From NCBI GenBank assembly GCA_013695465.1, contig JACDAL010000014.1, positions 1 through 45,499 of the forward strand: 45,499 nucleotides of DNA, read 5' to 3'. Of the stretch, positions 25,662 to 33,796 are shown piece by piece. A program made the translations under genes and the position numbers. Each line of letters opens with the position of its first letter. The first letter of the stretch is position 1. This DNA is from Actinomycetota bacterium (GTDB lineage: Bacteria; Actinomycetota; CADDZG01; WHSQ01). Under the pieces are notes generated by a model, which was given only the letters and a program-made list of their open reading frames with translations, did no database searches and had not been told where the DNA came from.

Positions 25662-26501
25662 CTACTCGGCGGAAGCGTCATGCGGAGGATTGTCGCGGCC
25701 GAGTCGGTCGAGGGCTCTCAGAGGCCCGACTCGCTCGATGATCGCGGAGAAAGACCACAGCTCGGAGCTGAGGTTCAAGGCCAGCAGCAAGACGATGGCT
25801 ATCGTCGCGGCCCACGACGGGAGCGCGAGCGCAAGCCCCAGGCCGACGACCGCCCCGAGCGGGTTCGCCCCGGCGTCGCCGAGCATGGCGCGTTCCTTGA
25901 GGTCCAGGGGCAGGCACACGAGCAGGGCGCCGAGCACACCCGCGGACGCGACCGCCCACTCCTCGGAGCCCCACACCAGGAGCGGGATCCACAACGCCAC
26001 GCCCACCTTGCCCGCCCGCCCCGGGGCCACGTCCAAGAGGTTGAATAGGTTGGTGGACAGGGCCACCATCAGAGCAGTAGTGAGCACTTGCCACGAGTCG
26101 GCCACCGTCACGCCCGCCGCCAACCCGCCGGCGCCACCGACCAGCAGCTTCAAGAGACCCGTCGTCACGCGCCCCGACAGCGCGGCCCTCAAGTGCCCCC
26201 TGAACCCCCTCGCGCCCCGATCCCCGTGCACGTCGTCGAGGAAGCCCGCCGCTCCCAAAGCCACACACAGGCCCGCGACCGAGCCGCCGATGCGAGCCGA
26301 GAGTGTGAGGGAGCCCGGCGTCAGCGCCAGACCGGCCCCCGCTGCGACCAGCGGCCCGCCCAGCACCGCCGGGACGGTGAGGCCGCGGATGTTCGTCCGA
26401 ACGGCCCCCGCGGGCGGGCGGCGGATCAGCGCGAGGGCCACTGTCGCAGCCAGCAGTGCGCCCGCCGCGATGCCGGCCACGACCAACGCCGCCGGGCTCA
26501 C
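25662..26501 (-). CDS. PNPT-like membrane glycosyl-1-phosphate transferase (MraY/WecA superfamily variant)
   Basis: The 279-residue polytopic protein has the loop order of polyprenyl-phosphate N-acetylhexosamine-1-phosphate transferases. FLDDVHGDRGARGFRGH (about 87-103) corresponds to the DDxxD loop, NLFNLLDVAPGRAGK (about 150-164) to the NxxxFxD loop, and AMLGDAGANPLG (about 200-211) to the GDxGS loop. It is shorter than MraY or WecA (about 320-360) and I see no clear HxH loop, so substrate use may differ. GTG 26501 lies 4 nt after the stop of the AP-fold gene. With the neighbouring glycosyltransferase and MurJ homologue it fits a lipid-linked glycan pathway. Confidence 0.75.
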   Translation of the reverse strand: MSPAALVVAGIAAGALLAATVALALIRRPPAGAVRTNIRGLTVPAVLGGPLVAAGAGLALTPGSLTLSARIGGSVAGLCVALGAAGFLDDVHGDRGARGFRGHLRAALSGRVTTGLLKLLVGGAGGLAAGVTVADSWQVLTTALMVALSTNLFNLLDVAPGRAGKVGVALWIPLLVWGSEEWAVASAGVLGALLVCLPLDLKERAMLGDAGANPLGAVVGLGLALALPSWAATIAIVLLLALNLSSELWSFSAIIERVGPLRALDRLGRDNPPHDASAE

Positions 26502-26505
26502 GCCG

Positions 26506-28776
26506 CTAGTCCGACGGGTGGTCGTTTATGGGTGCAGTGTGACCACTCGCCGCCGATCGGTTGGTGAGCTCGAGACCCGCGAGCACCACCGGCGGCAGGA
26601 CCCAGACCAGGACCAGCGCCGGCACCACGATGCCGGAGTCGTTTACGACTGCGCCCAGGGCTCCCAACAAGAGGGCACCGAGCAGCGCCGCCCGCAGGCT
26701 CGGCAAGGCAACTGAAAGCTCATGCCAACGCAGCACGAGGAGGACGACCGCGACGATGACGATCGGAGCCACCCAGCTCCACGGAGACAGCCGGAAGATC
26801 TCGAGGTTGCTGGCGAGCTTTCTGGCCACTGCGTCGGTGACGGGCTCGGCTCCGCGCTCCGCCACCGCCTCCAAGAGGCGGCCGAGGTGGGTGCGCTCGC
26901 CCTCGGGTCGAGAGAGGTCGGTCCACGCGAACAGCACCAGCACCGCCACAGTGCCCGCCACGATGGCCGCGATCAAACGGGGGCCGGGGCGGCGGCCTGC
27001 GAGGAGAGCATAGGTGAGGCCGGCGGCCGGTGCCAGCGCCACGACTCCTCCGACGTCGCCACCCAGCTGAGGGGCCCCGTCGACCACCACGGCCGCCACG
27101 AACAGGGCCGCCGCGGCCCCCAGCCCGGCGCGAGTGGGGCCAGCCTCAGGTAGTGGATCGCGCGTTACGCGCTCTCGAGTACGGAATCGGTACTCAGGCG
27201 GCCGTTCCTCGCGTTCGAGTACCGAAAGTCCCGGTGTCCGAGAGCCCCGTTCCACGATGAGACCGCCGCAGACCAGAGCGGTCGCGGCGAACAGGGCGAA
27301 GCCCGTATTGCCGAGGCCGGCGAAACGTCCTCCCACCAGCGGATGGTTGCCGAACAACGCATTGAGCTGCAGCGAGCCGCCCAAGGCCAAATCGCCTGCG
27401 ATGAGGGCGAGGAATGCCAACCCCCCCACCAACAGGCGATCAAGAGGTGTGAGGGGCAGCACGAGCAAGATCATCACCATGGCGATGTCGATGGCCACGA
27501 GCGCTCCCACCATCCCGGCCATCCCCAGGGAGTGAGCATCCAGGGGCGTGGCGAGATAGGTGGCGAGGGGAAACAGCGCCGCAGCCAGCACGCCGGCCTC
27601 GAGCGCCTGCGCCGCACGCCGGCCCGGCTCGCGCCCATGCCTCAGCGACCACGCCGCCGCCGCGTAGAGGATGACCTGGACGGCTACGAACCAGGACACC
27701 AGAGCCGGCTGGCTCTCGTAGGCGAACACCGACTCTTGATCCAGTGTCGCCGCCGCTGCGAGCCGATCGGACATCCCCTCTTCCGGCTGAAAGGTGCGGC
27801 CGAGCATGGAGAGGGGGCGCTCGATCCCCCGGGTCGCGAGCACGGTGGGGGCAACATCGACCAGCGTCACGATCCCCGGCATCCGTGTCGAGGCAGAGCT
27901 CAACCAACTCCCCGCGGGAAAGCCGGGGCCGACCGCAACCGCCACTCCGAGGTGGGGACTGGGCGCGGCCGAGGGCGAGGTCGGGGTCACTATCAACAGA
28001 AGGTCCCGCTCCTTGTCGAGGATTTCTCGCAGAACACCGAGAAGGTCGTCCGCGGCCCTCAGCGCCGGCACCCGCTCTCCTCCTGCGACCTCCGCCCTCA
28101 TAAGGTCACCGTGGTCGATGATCGCGGTGGTACAGGGGTGGACCAGGATTTCTTCCGCAGCCAGCGCCACGTCTCGCGGGTTGGTGCGCACGCCACCCGG
28201 CGCCGTGGGGTCCGGCGTCAGCAGAGAGGGTCCCAGAGCCGCCCGATCAATGATCCCGGCCTCATCCATTGCCGCCAACGCCACCCAGCGATGTCGGCTC
28301 TCCGGCGCGCTGATCGAGCCGGGGGGAAAGAGGTCGCCGTTTCCGATCGCCGCGACTGGGCCGTGCCCGGAAAGAGCCTCCCCCAGCGCGCCCGGACGGG
28401 CGCCGTAGCCCGCGGCTCGGGCGAGTCGGCTCAACTCCTGGATCTGCGGAATCCGGACGACGCGTCGGATCGGCGAACCGGGTCGCAGAGGTGCCTGCAC
28501 CTCCCCGTCGCCATCCGCGCGCGCGCCGGCACCAAGCGTGGTGAAGGCAGATCCCAACGTCGTCCTGTCGTCGTTGGTGCGCACCGACATCGAGCCTGCG
28601 GCCCCCTGCGACATGGCCTCGAGCAGCTCCGGAGGCCGCTCTCGCGCCACCAGGCCCCAGGTGACTCCCGGCAGCGTGAAAATTACCGTGCGAGCACATC
28701 GTGGCCGAGCTCCCGCCGGCGAGGCAGGGCTCACGAGAAGGAAGGCTATCCCTACGGACAGGGCGGCCGACCTCAC
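26506..28776 (-). CDS. AP-fold ectodomain/polytopic membrane protein, copy B
   Basis: The 756-residue product starts at GTG 28776, overlapping the TGA of copy A as GTGA, and begins with a signal peptide (MRSAALSVGIAFLLVSPASP). Residues about 29-335 form an alkaline-phosphatase-superfamily-like domain: TVIFTLPGVTWGLV, SVRTNDDRTTLGSAFTTLGAG, and TLVDVAPTVL (305-314) followed by LSMLGRTF. The Asp and DH metal motifs of active members are not visible. From about residue 355 there are some ten membrane helices with conserved blocks GGRFAGLGN, VDGAPQLGGDVGG, RTHLGRLLEAVAERG and VNDSGIVVPALV. An inserted Arg/Glu-rich loop follows GGLIVERGSRT. No known function. Longer frames upstream are shadows of copy A. 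Confidence 0.85.
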   Translation of the reverse strand: MRSAALSVGIAFLLVSPASPAGARPRCARTVIFTLPGVTWGLVARERPPELLEAMSQGAAGSMSVRTNDDRTTLGSAFTTLGAGARADGDGEVQAPLRPGSPIRRVVRIPQIQELSRLARAAGYGARPGALGEALSGHGPVAAIGNGDLFPPGSISAPESRHRWVALAAMDEAGIIDRAALGPSLLTPDPTAPGGVRTNPRDVALAAEEILVHPCTTAIIDHGDLMRAEVAGGERVPALRAADDLLGVLREILDKERDLLLIVTPTSPSAAPSPHLGVAVAVGPGFPAGSWLSSASTRMPGIVTLVDVAPTVLATRGIERPLSMLGRTFQPEEGMSDRLAAAATLDQESVFAYESQPALVSWFVAVQVILYAAAAWSLRHGREPGRRAAQALEAGVLAAALFPLATYLATPLDAHSLGMAGMVGALVAIDIAMVMILLVLPLTPLDRLLVGGLAFLALIAGDLALGGSLQLNALFGNHPLVGGRFAGLGNTGFALFAATALVCGGLIVERGSRTPGLSVLEREERPPEYRFRTRERVTRDPLPEAGPTRAGLGAAAALFVAAVVVDGAPQLGGDVGGVVALAPAAGLTYALLAGRRPGPRLIAAIVAGTVAVLVLFAWTDLSRPEGERTHLGRLLEAVAERGAEPVTDAVARKLASNLEIFRLSPWSWVAPIVIVAVVLLVLRWHELSVALPSLRAALLGALLLGALGAVVNDSGIVVPALVLVWVLPPVVLAGLELTNRSAASGHTAPINDHPSD

Positions 28777-30944
28777 GGGGCCGAACCTTCCATCGCGCAG
28801 AGGCGAGCGATGAGCGCGTAGGGCACGAAGAATGCAAGCACCATCGAGGGGATGGCGATCCCCGAGTCGTTGACGGCGAATCCCAGCACTGCCAACAGGA
28901 GCGCCGCCGAGAGCCCCGCACTCACCGCAGGCATCCGATCGTGCAAAGCCGTCCAGGTGTTGCGCGGCGACAGCAACAGGAAGGCGAGGCAGGCGGCCGC
29001 CGGAGGCACCGACAGGGCCCATATCGAGGACGTCAGGAGCCGCAAGTTGGCGGCTGCCTTGCGCTCGATGGTCTCCGCGAGAACGCCCGGCCCCCGTTCG
29101 GCGACGCTCTCGTACAACCGGGACAGGTGGGTGCGCGACTGCTCGGGCTGGGCGAGGTCGAAGGCAAGAAAGATCGCCAGCACGGCCACGGCCGCAAGGG
29201 CGAGGGCGCCCGCCATCCGCAGCTTGGGGCGCACTCCCGCCAGCAGGAGCAGCCCTACCCCATAGGCCGGGACCAGAGCGATCACTCCGCCCACGTCGCT
29301 TCCCCACAGCGGAGCTCCGTCGACCAAGATGACGACTCCCAGGAGCGCGCAGGCCGCGAGGAAGGCAGGGCGGCTGCGATTCAGCCTGTGGACGAGCAGC
29401 GCCGCCGCAGCAAGGGCAGACGCACCGAGAACCGCGAAAGCCATGTTGCCCAGGCCTGCGAAGCGACCTCCCACTATCGGGGAGTAGCCGAGGATCGTGT
29501 TGATCTGGAGCCTGGCGCCGGTGAGGAGGTCCCCTACCAAGAGCAGCGCGGTGGCGGAGGTGAGCGCCAGCAGCCGGTCAAAGGGGCGATGTAGAGCGAG
29601 TGTGACCCCCGCCACCAGGGCCACATCGAGCGCCGCCAGCAACGCCACGAAGGCAACGCTTCCGAGGGCGTGACCCGAAAGCATCCCCATCACATAGGTC
29701 GCCAGAGGAAACGCAACCACCGCCAGCGCCCCCTGTACGAGCAGTCCAGTAAGAGCTCGTCCCAACCTCCGGGCTCGCAACACAACTGCGACCGAGGCGA
29801 GGTAGACGAGGATCTGAAGGGCGATGAAGCAACGCGCCGCGATCCCGGTGACGGCGTCCACGAACGCGGCCTCGCGGTCGTCCTCTATGGCCCGAGCGAT
29901 CCGCTGCGCACCGTCGGCGGCGCCGAACCAGGGACGCCCGGTCATGCCTTCGGGCGTGTCGAGGCCGAGGTGCTCAAGGATCGTAGGAGCTACGTCCGGC
30001 AGCGTCACCGTTCCGCCCCTCCGAGTGGTAGCCGAGGCCAGAGTGGAGCCGGCGGGATAGCCGGGGCCTTCCGCAATGGCGACCCCGAGGTGTGCCTCGG
30101 AAGCCGCCGCAGGCGAGGACGGCGAAGCGATCATGAGCAGATCGGAGGACTGATCGAGGGTGCGCCTGGCCACTGCCAGCAGCCGGTCGGCTGCGAGCAG
30201 AGCCTTCCGCACATGCTGCTCACGGCCGACATTGGAGAGCTGTGACCACTGGTCGGCTCGGATCAGATCGCCTTCCGCCACGATCGTGAGCCCACAAGGG
30301 CGGGCAAGGGCGCCCGACAGCGCTTGCGCAGCTCGTGGGGCATCCGAGCGCAGGCCGAACGGGGCAGTCGCGTCTGCCTGGAGAAGCCGCTCTCCGAATG
30401 CCGACGCCTGCACCGTGCCCGACTCGTCCATGGCGCCGAGCAGCGCCCATTGCTCGAAGGGAACTCCGGGTGAGTCGAGGCCGAGGCGAGAGTCGCCTAC
30501 GGCAGCCACCGGTGAGTCCAGCGCTTCGGCGAGAGCCCCCGGCGCGGCCCCATAGCCATCGCGCACCGCTCGCTCCCGCATGTTCTGAAGGCCCGTGACT
30601 CTCGCTCGCACGAAGGCCGGCCTGGTTCGCTCCAAGATCTTGAGGCCGACCTCGTCGTCTCCACGAAGCCGGCTTCCGGCCCCCATCGTGGCGAAGCCCG
30701 AGGCGTAGGAGGTTCTGGGCCCCGCAACTCGGACCGAGATCGAGCCCACACCGCCGGCGTGGGCCGCCTCCAGCAGAGCGGGCGGCTCGAAGGCGACGAC
30801 GTCCGACCAGGTGATGCCGGGAAGCGCGAACAGGACGACACGCGAGCACTCGGGCGCGGCGGCCGCCGCTGAGGCCGCCGCGCTTGCAATCAGGAGGGCG
30901 GCGATGCTCGAGCAGGCCACCCGGGCGGCTCTACTAGCGGCCAC
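28773..30944 (-). CDS. AP-fold ectodomain/polytopic membrane protein, copy A
   Basis: A paralogue of copy B, aligned along its whole length, about 723 residues from GTG 30944. That start gives a clean signal peptide (Arg-rich n-region, then IAALLIASAAASAAAAA) and an 11-nt overlap with the glycosyltransferase gene; ATG 30980 and GTG 30923 are alternatives. The ectodomain shows VVLFALPGITWSDVV, SYASGFATMGAGSR and TLPDVAPTILEHLGL with PEGMTGRPW, the last closely matching sulfatase/phosphodiesterase-like AP proteins. The expected metal-binding Asp and DH residues look replaced (LLMIASPSSP). The membrane half repeats VGGRFAGLGN, VDGAPLWGSDVGG, RTHLSRLYESVAERG and VNDSGIAIP. Function unknown; an extracytoplasmic envelope role is inferred. 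Confidence 0.85.
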   Translation of the reverse strand: MAASRAARVACSSIAALLIASAAASAAAAAPECSRVVLFALPGITWSDVVAFEPPALLEAAHAGGVGSISVRVAGPRTSYASGFATMGAGSRLRGDDEVGLKILERTRPAFVRARVTGLQNMRERAVRDGYGAAPGALAEALDSPVAAVGDSRLGLDSPGVPFEQWALLGAMDESGTVQASAFGERLLQADATAPFGLRSDAPRAAQALSGALARPCGLTIVAEGDLIRADQWSQLSNVGREQHVRKALLAADRLLAVARRTLDQSSDLLMIASPSSPAAASEAHLGVAIAEGPGYPAGSTLASATTRRGGTVTLPDVAPTILEHLGLDTPEGMTGRPWFGAADGAQRIARAIEDDREAAFVDAVTGIAARCFIALQILVYLASVAVVLRARRLGRALTGLLVQGALAVVAFPLATYVMGMLSGHALGSVAFVALLAALDVALVAGVTLALHRPFDRLLALTSATALLLVGDLLTGARLQINTILGYSPIVGGRFAGLGNMAFAVLGASALAAAALLVHRLNRSRPAFLAACALLGVVILVDGAPLWGSDVGGVIALVPAYGVGLLLLAGVRPKLRMAGALALAAVAVLAIFLAFDLAQPEQSRTHLSRLYESVAERGPGVLAETIERKAAANLRLLTSSIWALSVPPAAACLAFLLLSPRNTWTALHDRMPAVSAGLSAALLLAVLGFAVNDSGIAIPSMVLAFFVPYALIARLCAMEGSAP

Positions 30945-32034
30945 GGCCGGCGGCGAGATAGATGTCTCTGAGGCGTCCAATCATCTGTTGAGTGGAGAAG
31001 TTGTGGCGCAGATTAAGGCGGGCGGCCTGTACGTAGGCGCGGGCTCGAGAGGGGTCGTCGAGAGTGTCCTTCAGGGCGCGCGCCAGAGCGACGGGCTCGG
31101 CAGGCGGAACGAGGCGACCCGAGACGCCGTCTGTGATCAGCTCCGGCATCCCTCCGACGCCGGTTGCGACCACCGGGACGCCCAGCGCCATCGCCTCCTG
31201 CGCGGCGAGCGAGCAAGCCTCCCAGTGTGACGACAGCACGAAGACATCAGCCGCTGCCACGATGTCCCAGGCGGCGGGCAGCGCCCCTAGCCACAGGATC
31301 CTGTCGGAGAGGCGATCGGCATCCGCCTGTGCTCTCAGCTCTTGCTCCAGAGGCCCATCCCCGACCACCACCAACACCGTGTCTTCGAGCGATGAGAGCG
31401 CCTTGATCATGATGTGCAGCGCCTTCTGTGGGGCCAGGCGTGCCACGGTCACGATAAGACGTGTCGAGCCCACCACCCCGAGCTCGCGCCGCACCTCGGC
31501 GGGATCCCGCAGCGCACCGGGTGGCTGCCCGACCCCGAGATGAAGCACCTCGATGCGCCCTGCGACAGAAGAGGCGCGTTGCTGCAAACGTTTGGCGATG
31601 TCTTCGGAAGGGGCCAGCACCCGCCGGTTCAAGCGCACCACAAGTCCCTCTGTGGGTCCCAGCAGGATAACCCGTGCCCTCCCCGCGATCTCGGGGACGA
31701 GGACGTTGTGGACGCTCGCGATGCTCATTACCTTTTCTTTGCGCCCGGCGAGGCCCGCGTCGATGCCGGCTCTAAGCCCGTGGGCGTGAACCACGTCGTA
31801 GCCCGATGCTCCGATCAGGCGCGCCAAAGAGCGCACCGCGCGGCCGTGTCCGGAAAGCCCGTCGGGGACGGTCACCGGGTAGAGCGGCTTGGGTAGCTCG
31901 ACGGGCAAGTCTTCAGGCCCGGCGATATCGATCGTGAGCCCGTGGCTCTGATCCAGAGCCCGCACGATGTCTGCGACGTGTCGCGCGATGCCTCCGGTTG
32001 AATAGCCGAGGACCTGCAGAACCTTTGTGGTCAC
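30934..32034 (-). CDS. GT-B fold glycosyltransferase (GT4-like)
   Basis: The 366-residue enzyme starts at GTG 32034, overlapping the murJ TGA as GTGA; the longer frame through murJ was rejected. It begins TTKVLQVLGYSTGGIARHVADI, a typical Gly-rich N-terminal acceptor loop, with DVVHAHGLRAGIDAG. The C-terminal nucleotide-sugar domain has VARLAPQKALHIMIKAL and the E-x7-E motif in SSHWEACSLAAQEAMALG. Likely activity is transfer of a hexose from an NDP-sugar to a lipid-linked or envelope acceptor on the cytosolic face. It is coupled to murJ upstream and to the AP-fold pair downstream. Confidence 0.9.
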   Translation of the reverse strand: MTTKVLQVLGYSTGGIARHVADIVRALDQSHGLTIDIAGPEDLPVELPKPLYPVTVPDGLSGHGRAVRSLARLIGASGYDVVHAHGLRAGIDAGLAGRKEKVMSIASVHNVLVPEIAGRARVILLGPTEGLVVRLNRRVLAPSEDIAKRLQQRASSVAGRIEVLHLGVGQPPGALRDPAEVRRELGVVGSTRLIVTVARLAPQKALHIMIKALSSLEDTVLVVVGDGPLEQELRAQADADRLSDRILWLGALPAAWDIVAAADVFVLSSHWEACSLAAQEAMALGVPVVATGVGGMPELITDGVSGRLVPPAEPVALARALKDTLDDPSRARAYVQAARLNLRHNFSTQQMIGRLRDIYLAAGRGR

Positions 32035-33635
32035 GACGGGTTTCGCTTGAGCACCGAGGCAAGCAGGGACAGCTCGCGTGCCTTGAGCACCCGCATGGCC
32101 CCTGCGTAAGCGAGCGCACCGGTCAGCGCGGTCGCTCCGAGGCTCAGGAGAGCTGCGGTCCCGGGCCTCGCAGGCACCAGGGCGCGCGCCGCCAGCATCA
32201 CCGGGGCCGCCGCCAGCGCTACCAGCGCGGATCTCTTGACCGACGGTGTCAGCCATGTGCTCAGGGGCAGCCGCCGGCGCAGGAGCCAGGCCCCCAACGC
32301 GACGGCAACCAGAAAGCCCAGAGAGTGGCCGGCTGCCAGCCCCGGCACGGCCCAATCGCCGGGAAGCGCAACGAACATGAGGGCGCCGGAGGCACCGGAC
32401 ACCGCTATGGCAAGCGCATTCACGAGCGTCGGCGTGCGCGCGTCGTTGCGCGCGTAGAACGCCCTGCTGAGTGCCAGAAAGCCCGAGTAGGCCGGCAGGC
32501 CGAGGCCGAAGGCAGCCAGCGTCCGGCCCACGAGCTCGGCCCCGGCTGTAGTCATGGCGCCGAAGCGCAGGACGCTCTGAGCGATCGCATCTCCCGACAC
32601 GACCAGCAGCACCGCGACAGGCAGCAACACGAACGCAAGCATCTCGGAGGCGTCGGTCAAACGCTTGGTGAAGCCGGCCTCGTCCTTTTGAGCGGCAAGC
32701 TCCGACAGCTCCGGAAACAGCACGTTTAGGATGGCGACGCCGAGAATCGCATGGGGCACGTAGAAGAAGGTGTAGGCCCATTGGTAGGCGGCCACCCCGC
32801 CCTCCACTCGGTTGGCCAGCAGCAGCACGACGATGAGCCCCGCCTGATAGCCCCCTGCGTAGCCGAGCGCCCAGAAGCCCAGGCGAGCGGCCTTTCTGAC
32901 CGCGGGATGGCGGGGCTCCCAGCGCCACCGCGGCCGCCATCCGAGCGAATAGAGCTGTGGAGCAAGGACCACGGTCATCACCACAACCCCGAGAGTGGTG
33001 CCCGCCCCCAGCACGAGGGTCTCTGCTCCACTGATCCCTTGGAGTGAGGGCGGCCGGCCGGCGCGCATCGCCGCGTAGGCGAGGTACACGCATGAAACCA
33101 CGATGTTATTGAGAATGGGGGCCGCCGCCGCCAGGGCGAATCGCCGGTGGGCGTGCAGGGCCGCGGTCATGATCATTCCCAGCCCGTAGAAGATCACCTG
33201 GGGAGCGAACAGACGCAGCAAGTCGGAGCCGAGGGCGATCTCTGCGGCGCGCAATTTCTCTTGTTCGACGCCCACGGTCAGCAGGCGCATGAGGAGCGGC
33301 GCCGCCAGCGCCAGCAGCACAGCCACGACGGCGAGGGCAGCGACTGCGATCGAAGTCATCGCGTCGGCCGCCCGCCACGCGGCGCTTGCCTGCCCCTTGG
33401 TGAGGTAGTCGACGAAGGTGGGGACGAACACCGACGTGAGCACCCCGGCCGCGAGCAGCTCGAACAGCAGGTTAGGAGCGCTGTTAGCCGTCTGATAGGT
33501 GTTCGCCAGATAGGTCGTGCCCATTGCCGCAGCCACCACGACAACGCGCACGAAGCCGGTGAGACGCGACAGAGTGGTCGCGATCGTTATGGCGGCCGCG
33601 CCTCGCGCCAGCGAGGGCCTGTTGGTGAGCGTCAT
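32031..33635 (-). CDS. murJ: MurJ/MviN-family lipid II flippase-like protein
   Basis: The 534-residue protein has about 14 membrane helices of the MOP superfamily. The N-terminus TLSRLTGFVRVVVVAAAMG, TYQTANSAPNLLFELLAAGVLTSVFVP and LAPQVIFYGLGMI match MurJ. It carries lipid-linked precursors across the membrane. Its C-terminal helices are shorter than in mycobacterial MurJ and there is no kinase-like tail. The coupled glycosyltransferase and PNPT-like genes suggest it could serve peptidoglycan, another glycan, or both; the second murJ expected elsewhere cannot be checked here. A possible terminator lies 130 bp upstream. Confidence 0.92.
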   Translation of the reverse strand: MTLTNRPSLARGAAAITIATTLSRLTGFVRVVVVAAAMGTTYLANTYQTANSAPNLLFELLAAGVLTSVFVPTFVDYLTKGQASAAWRAADAMTSIAVAALAVVAVLLALAAPLLMRLLTVGVEQEKLRAAEIALGSDLLRLFAPQVIFYGLGMIMTAALHAHRRFALAAAAPILNNIVVSCVYLAYAAMRAGRPPSLQGISGAETLVLGAGTTLGVVVMTVVLAPQLYSLGWRPRWRWEPRHPAVRKAARLGFWALGYAGGYQAGLIVVLLLANRVEGGVAAYQWAYTFFYVPHAILGVAILNVLFPELSELAAQKDEAGFTKRLTDASEMLAFVLLPVAVLLVVSGDAIAQSVLRFGAMTTAGAELVGRTLAAFGLGLPAYSGFLALSRAFYARNDARTPTLVNALAIAVSGASGALMFVALPGDWAVPGLAAGHSLGFLVAVALGAWLLRRRLPLSTWLTPSVKRSALVALAAAPVMLAARALVPARPGTAALLSLGATALTGALAYAGAMRVLKARELSLLASVLKRNPS

Positions 33636-33763
33636 CTCGGAGGCCTTGTGGCCGGTGGGACGCGCCCCTCAACTCGCCCCTCACTTGGCTCTGTGCTAGA
33701 TAAGGGGCGGATTCCGCGCGTTTCCTGGCACAAAGCCGGATTTGGGGGGGTGGGGACAGGGAT

Positions 33764-33796
33764 GCCGTGACCGATCGGGCAGCTCGGCATCACGGC
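33764..33796. terminator. Hairpin at the end of the steB/mctB gene
   Basis: GCCGTGA (33764-33770) pairs with TCACGGC (33790-33796), with an inner CCGA/TCGG extension across a two-base bulge. It covers the stop codon of the steB/mctB gene and precedes murJ by about 130 bp. There is no T-run, so it may be a weak or factor-assisted terminator, or simply an mRNA 3'-end structure. Confidence 0.35.

Noticed and set aside
27343-28821. 492-codon plus-strand frame over the AP-fold gene
   Set aside because: Antisense shadow rich in H, R, Q and G with no recognisable domain.
28777-29307. N-terminal extension of AP-fold copy B to 29307
   Set aside because: It overlaps copy A and reads as low-complexity R/G/A sequence; the GTG at 28776 gives a proper signal peptide.
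32035-33093. N-terminal extension of the GT-B gene into murJ
   Set aside because: The extension is an out-of-frame reading of murJ; the GTG at 32034 starts the conserved glycosyltransferase N-terminus.
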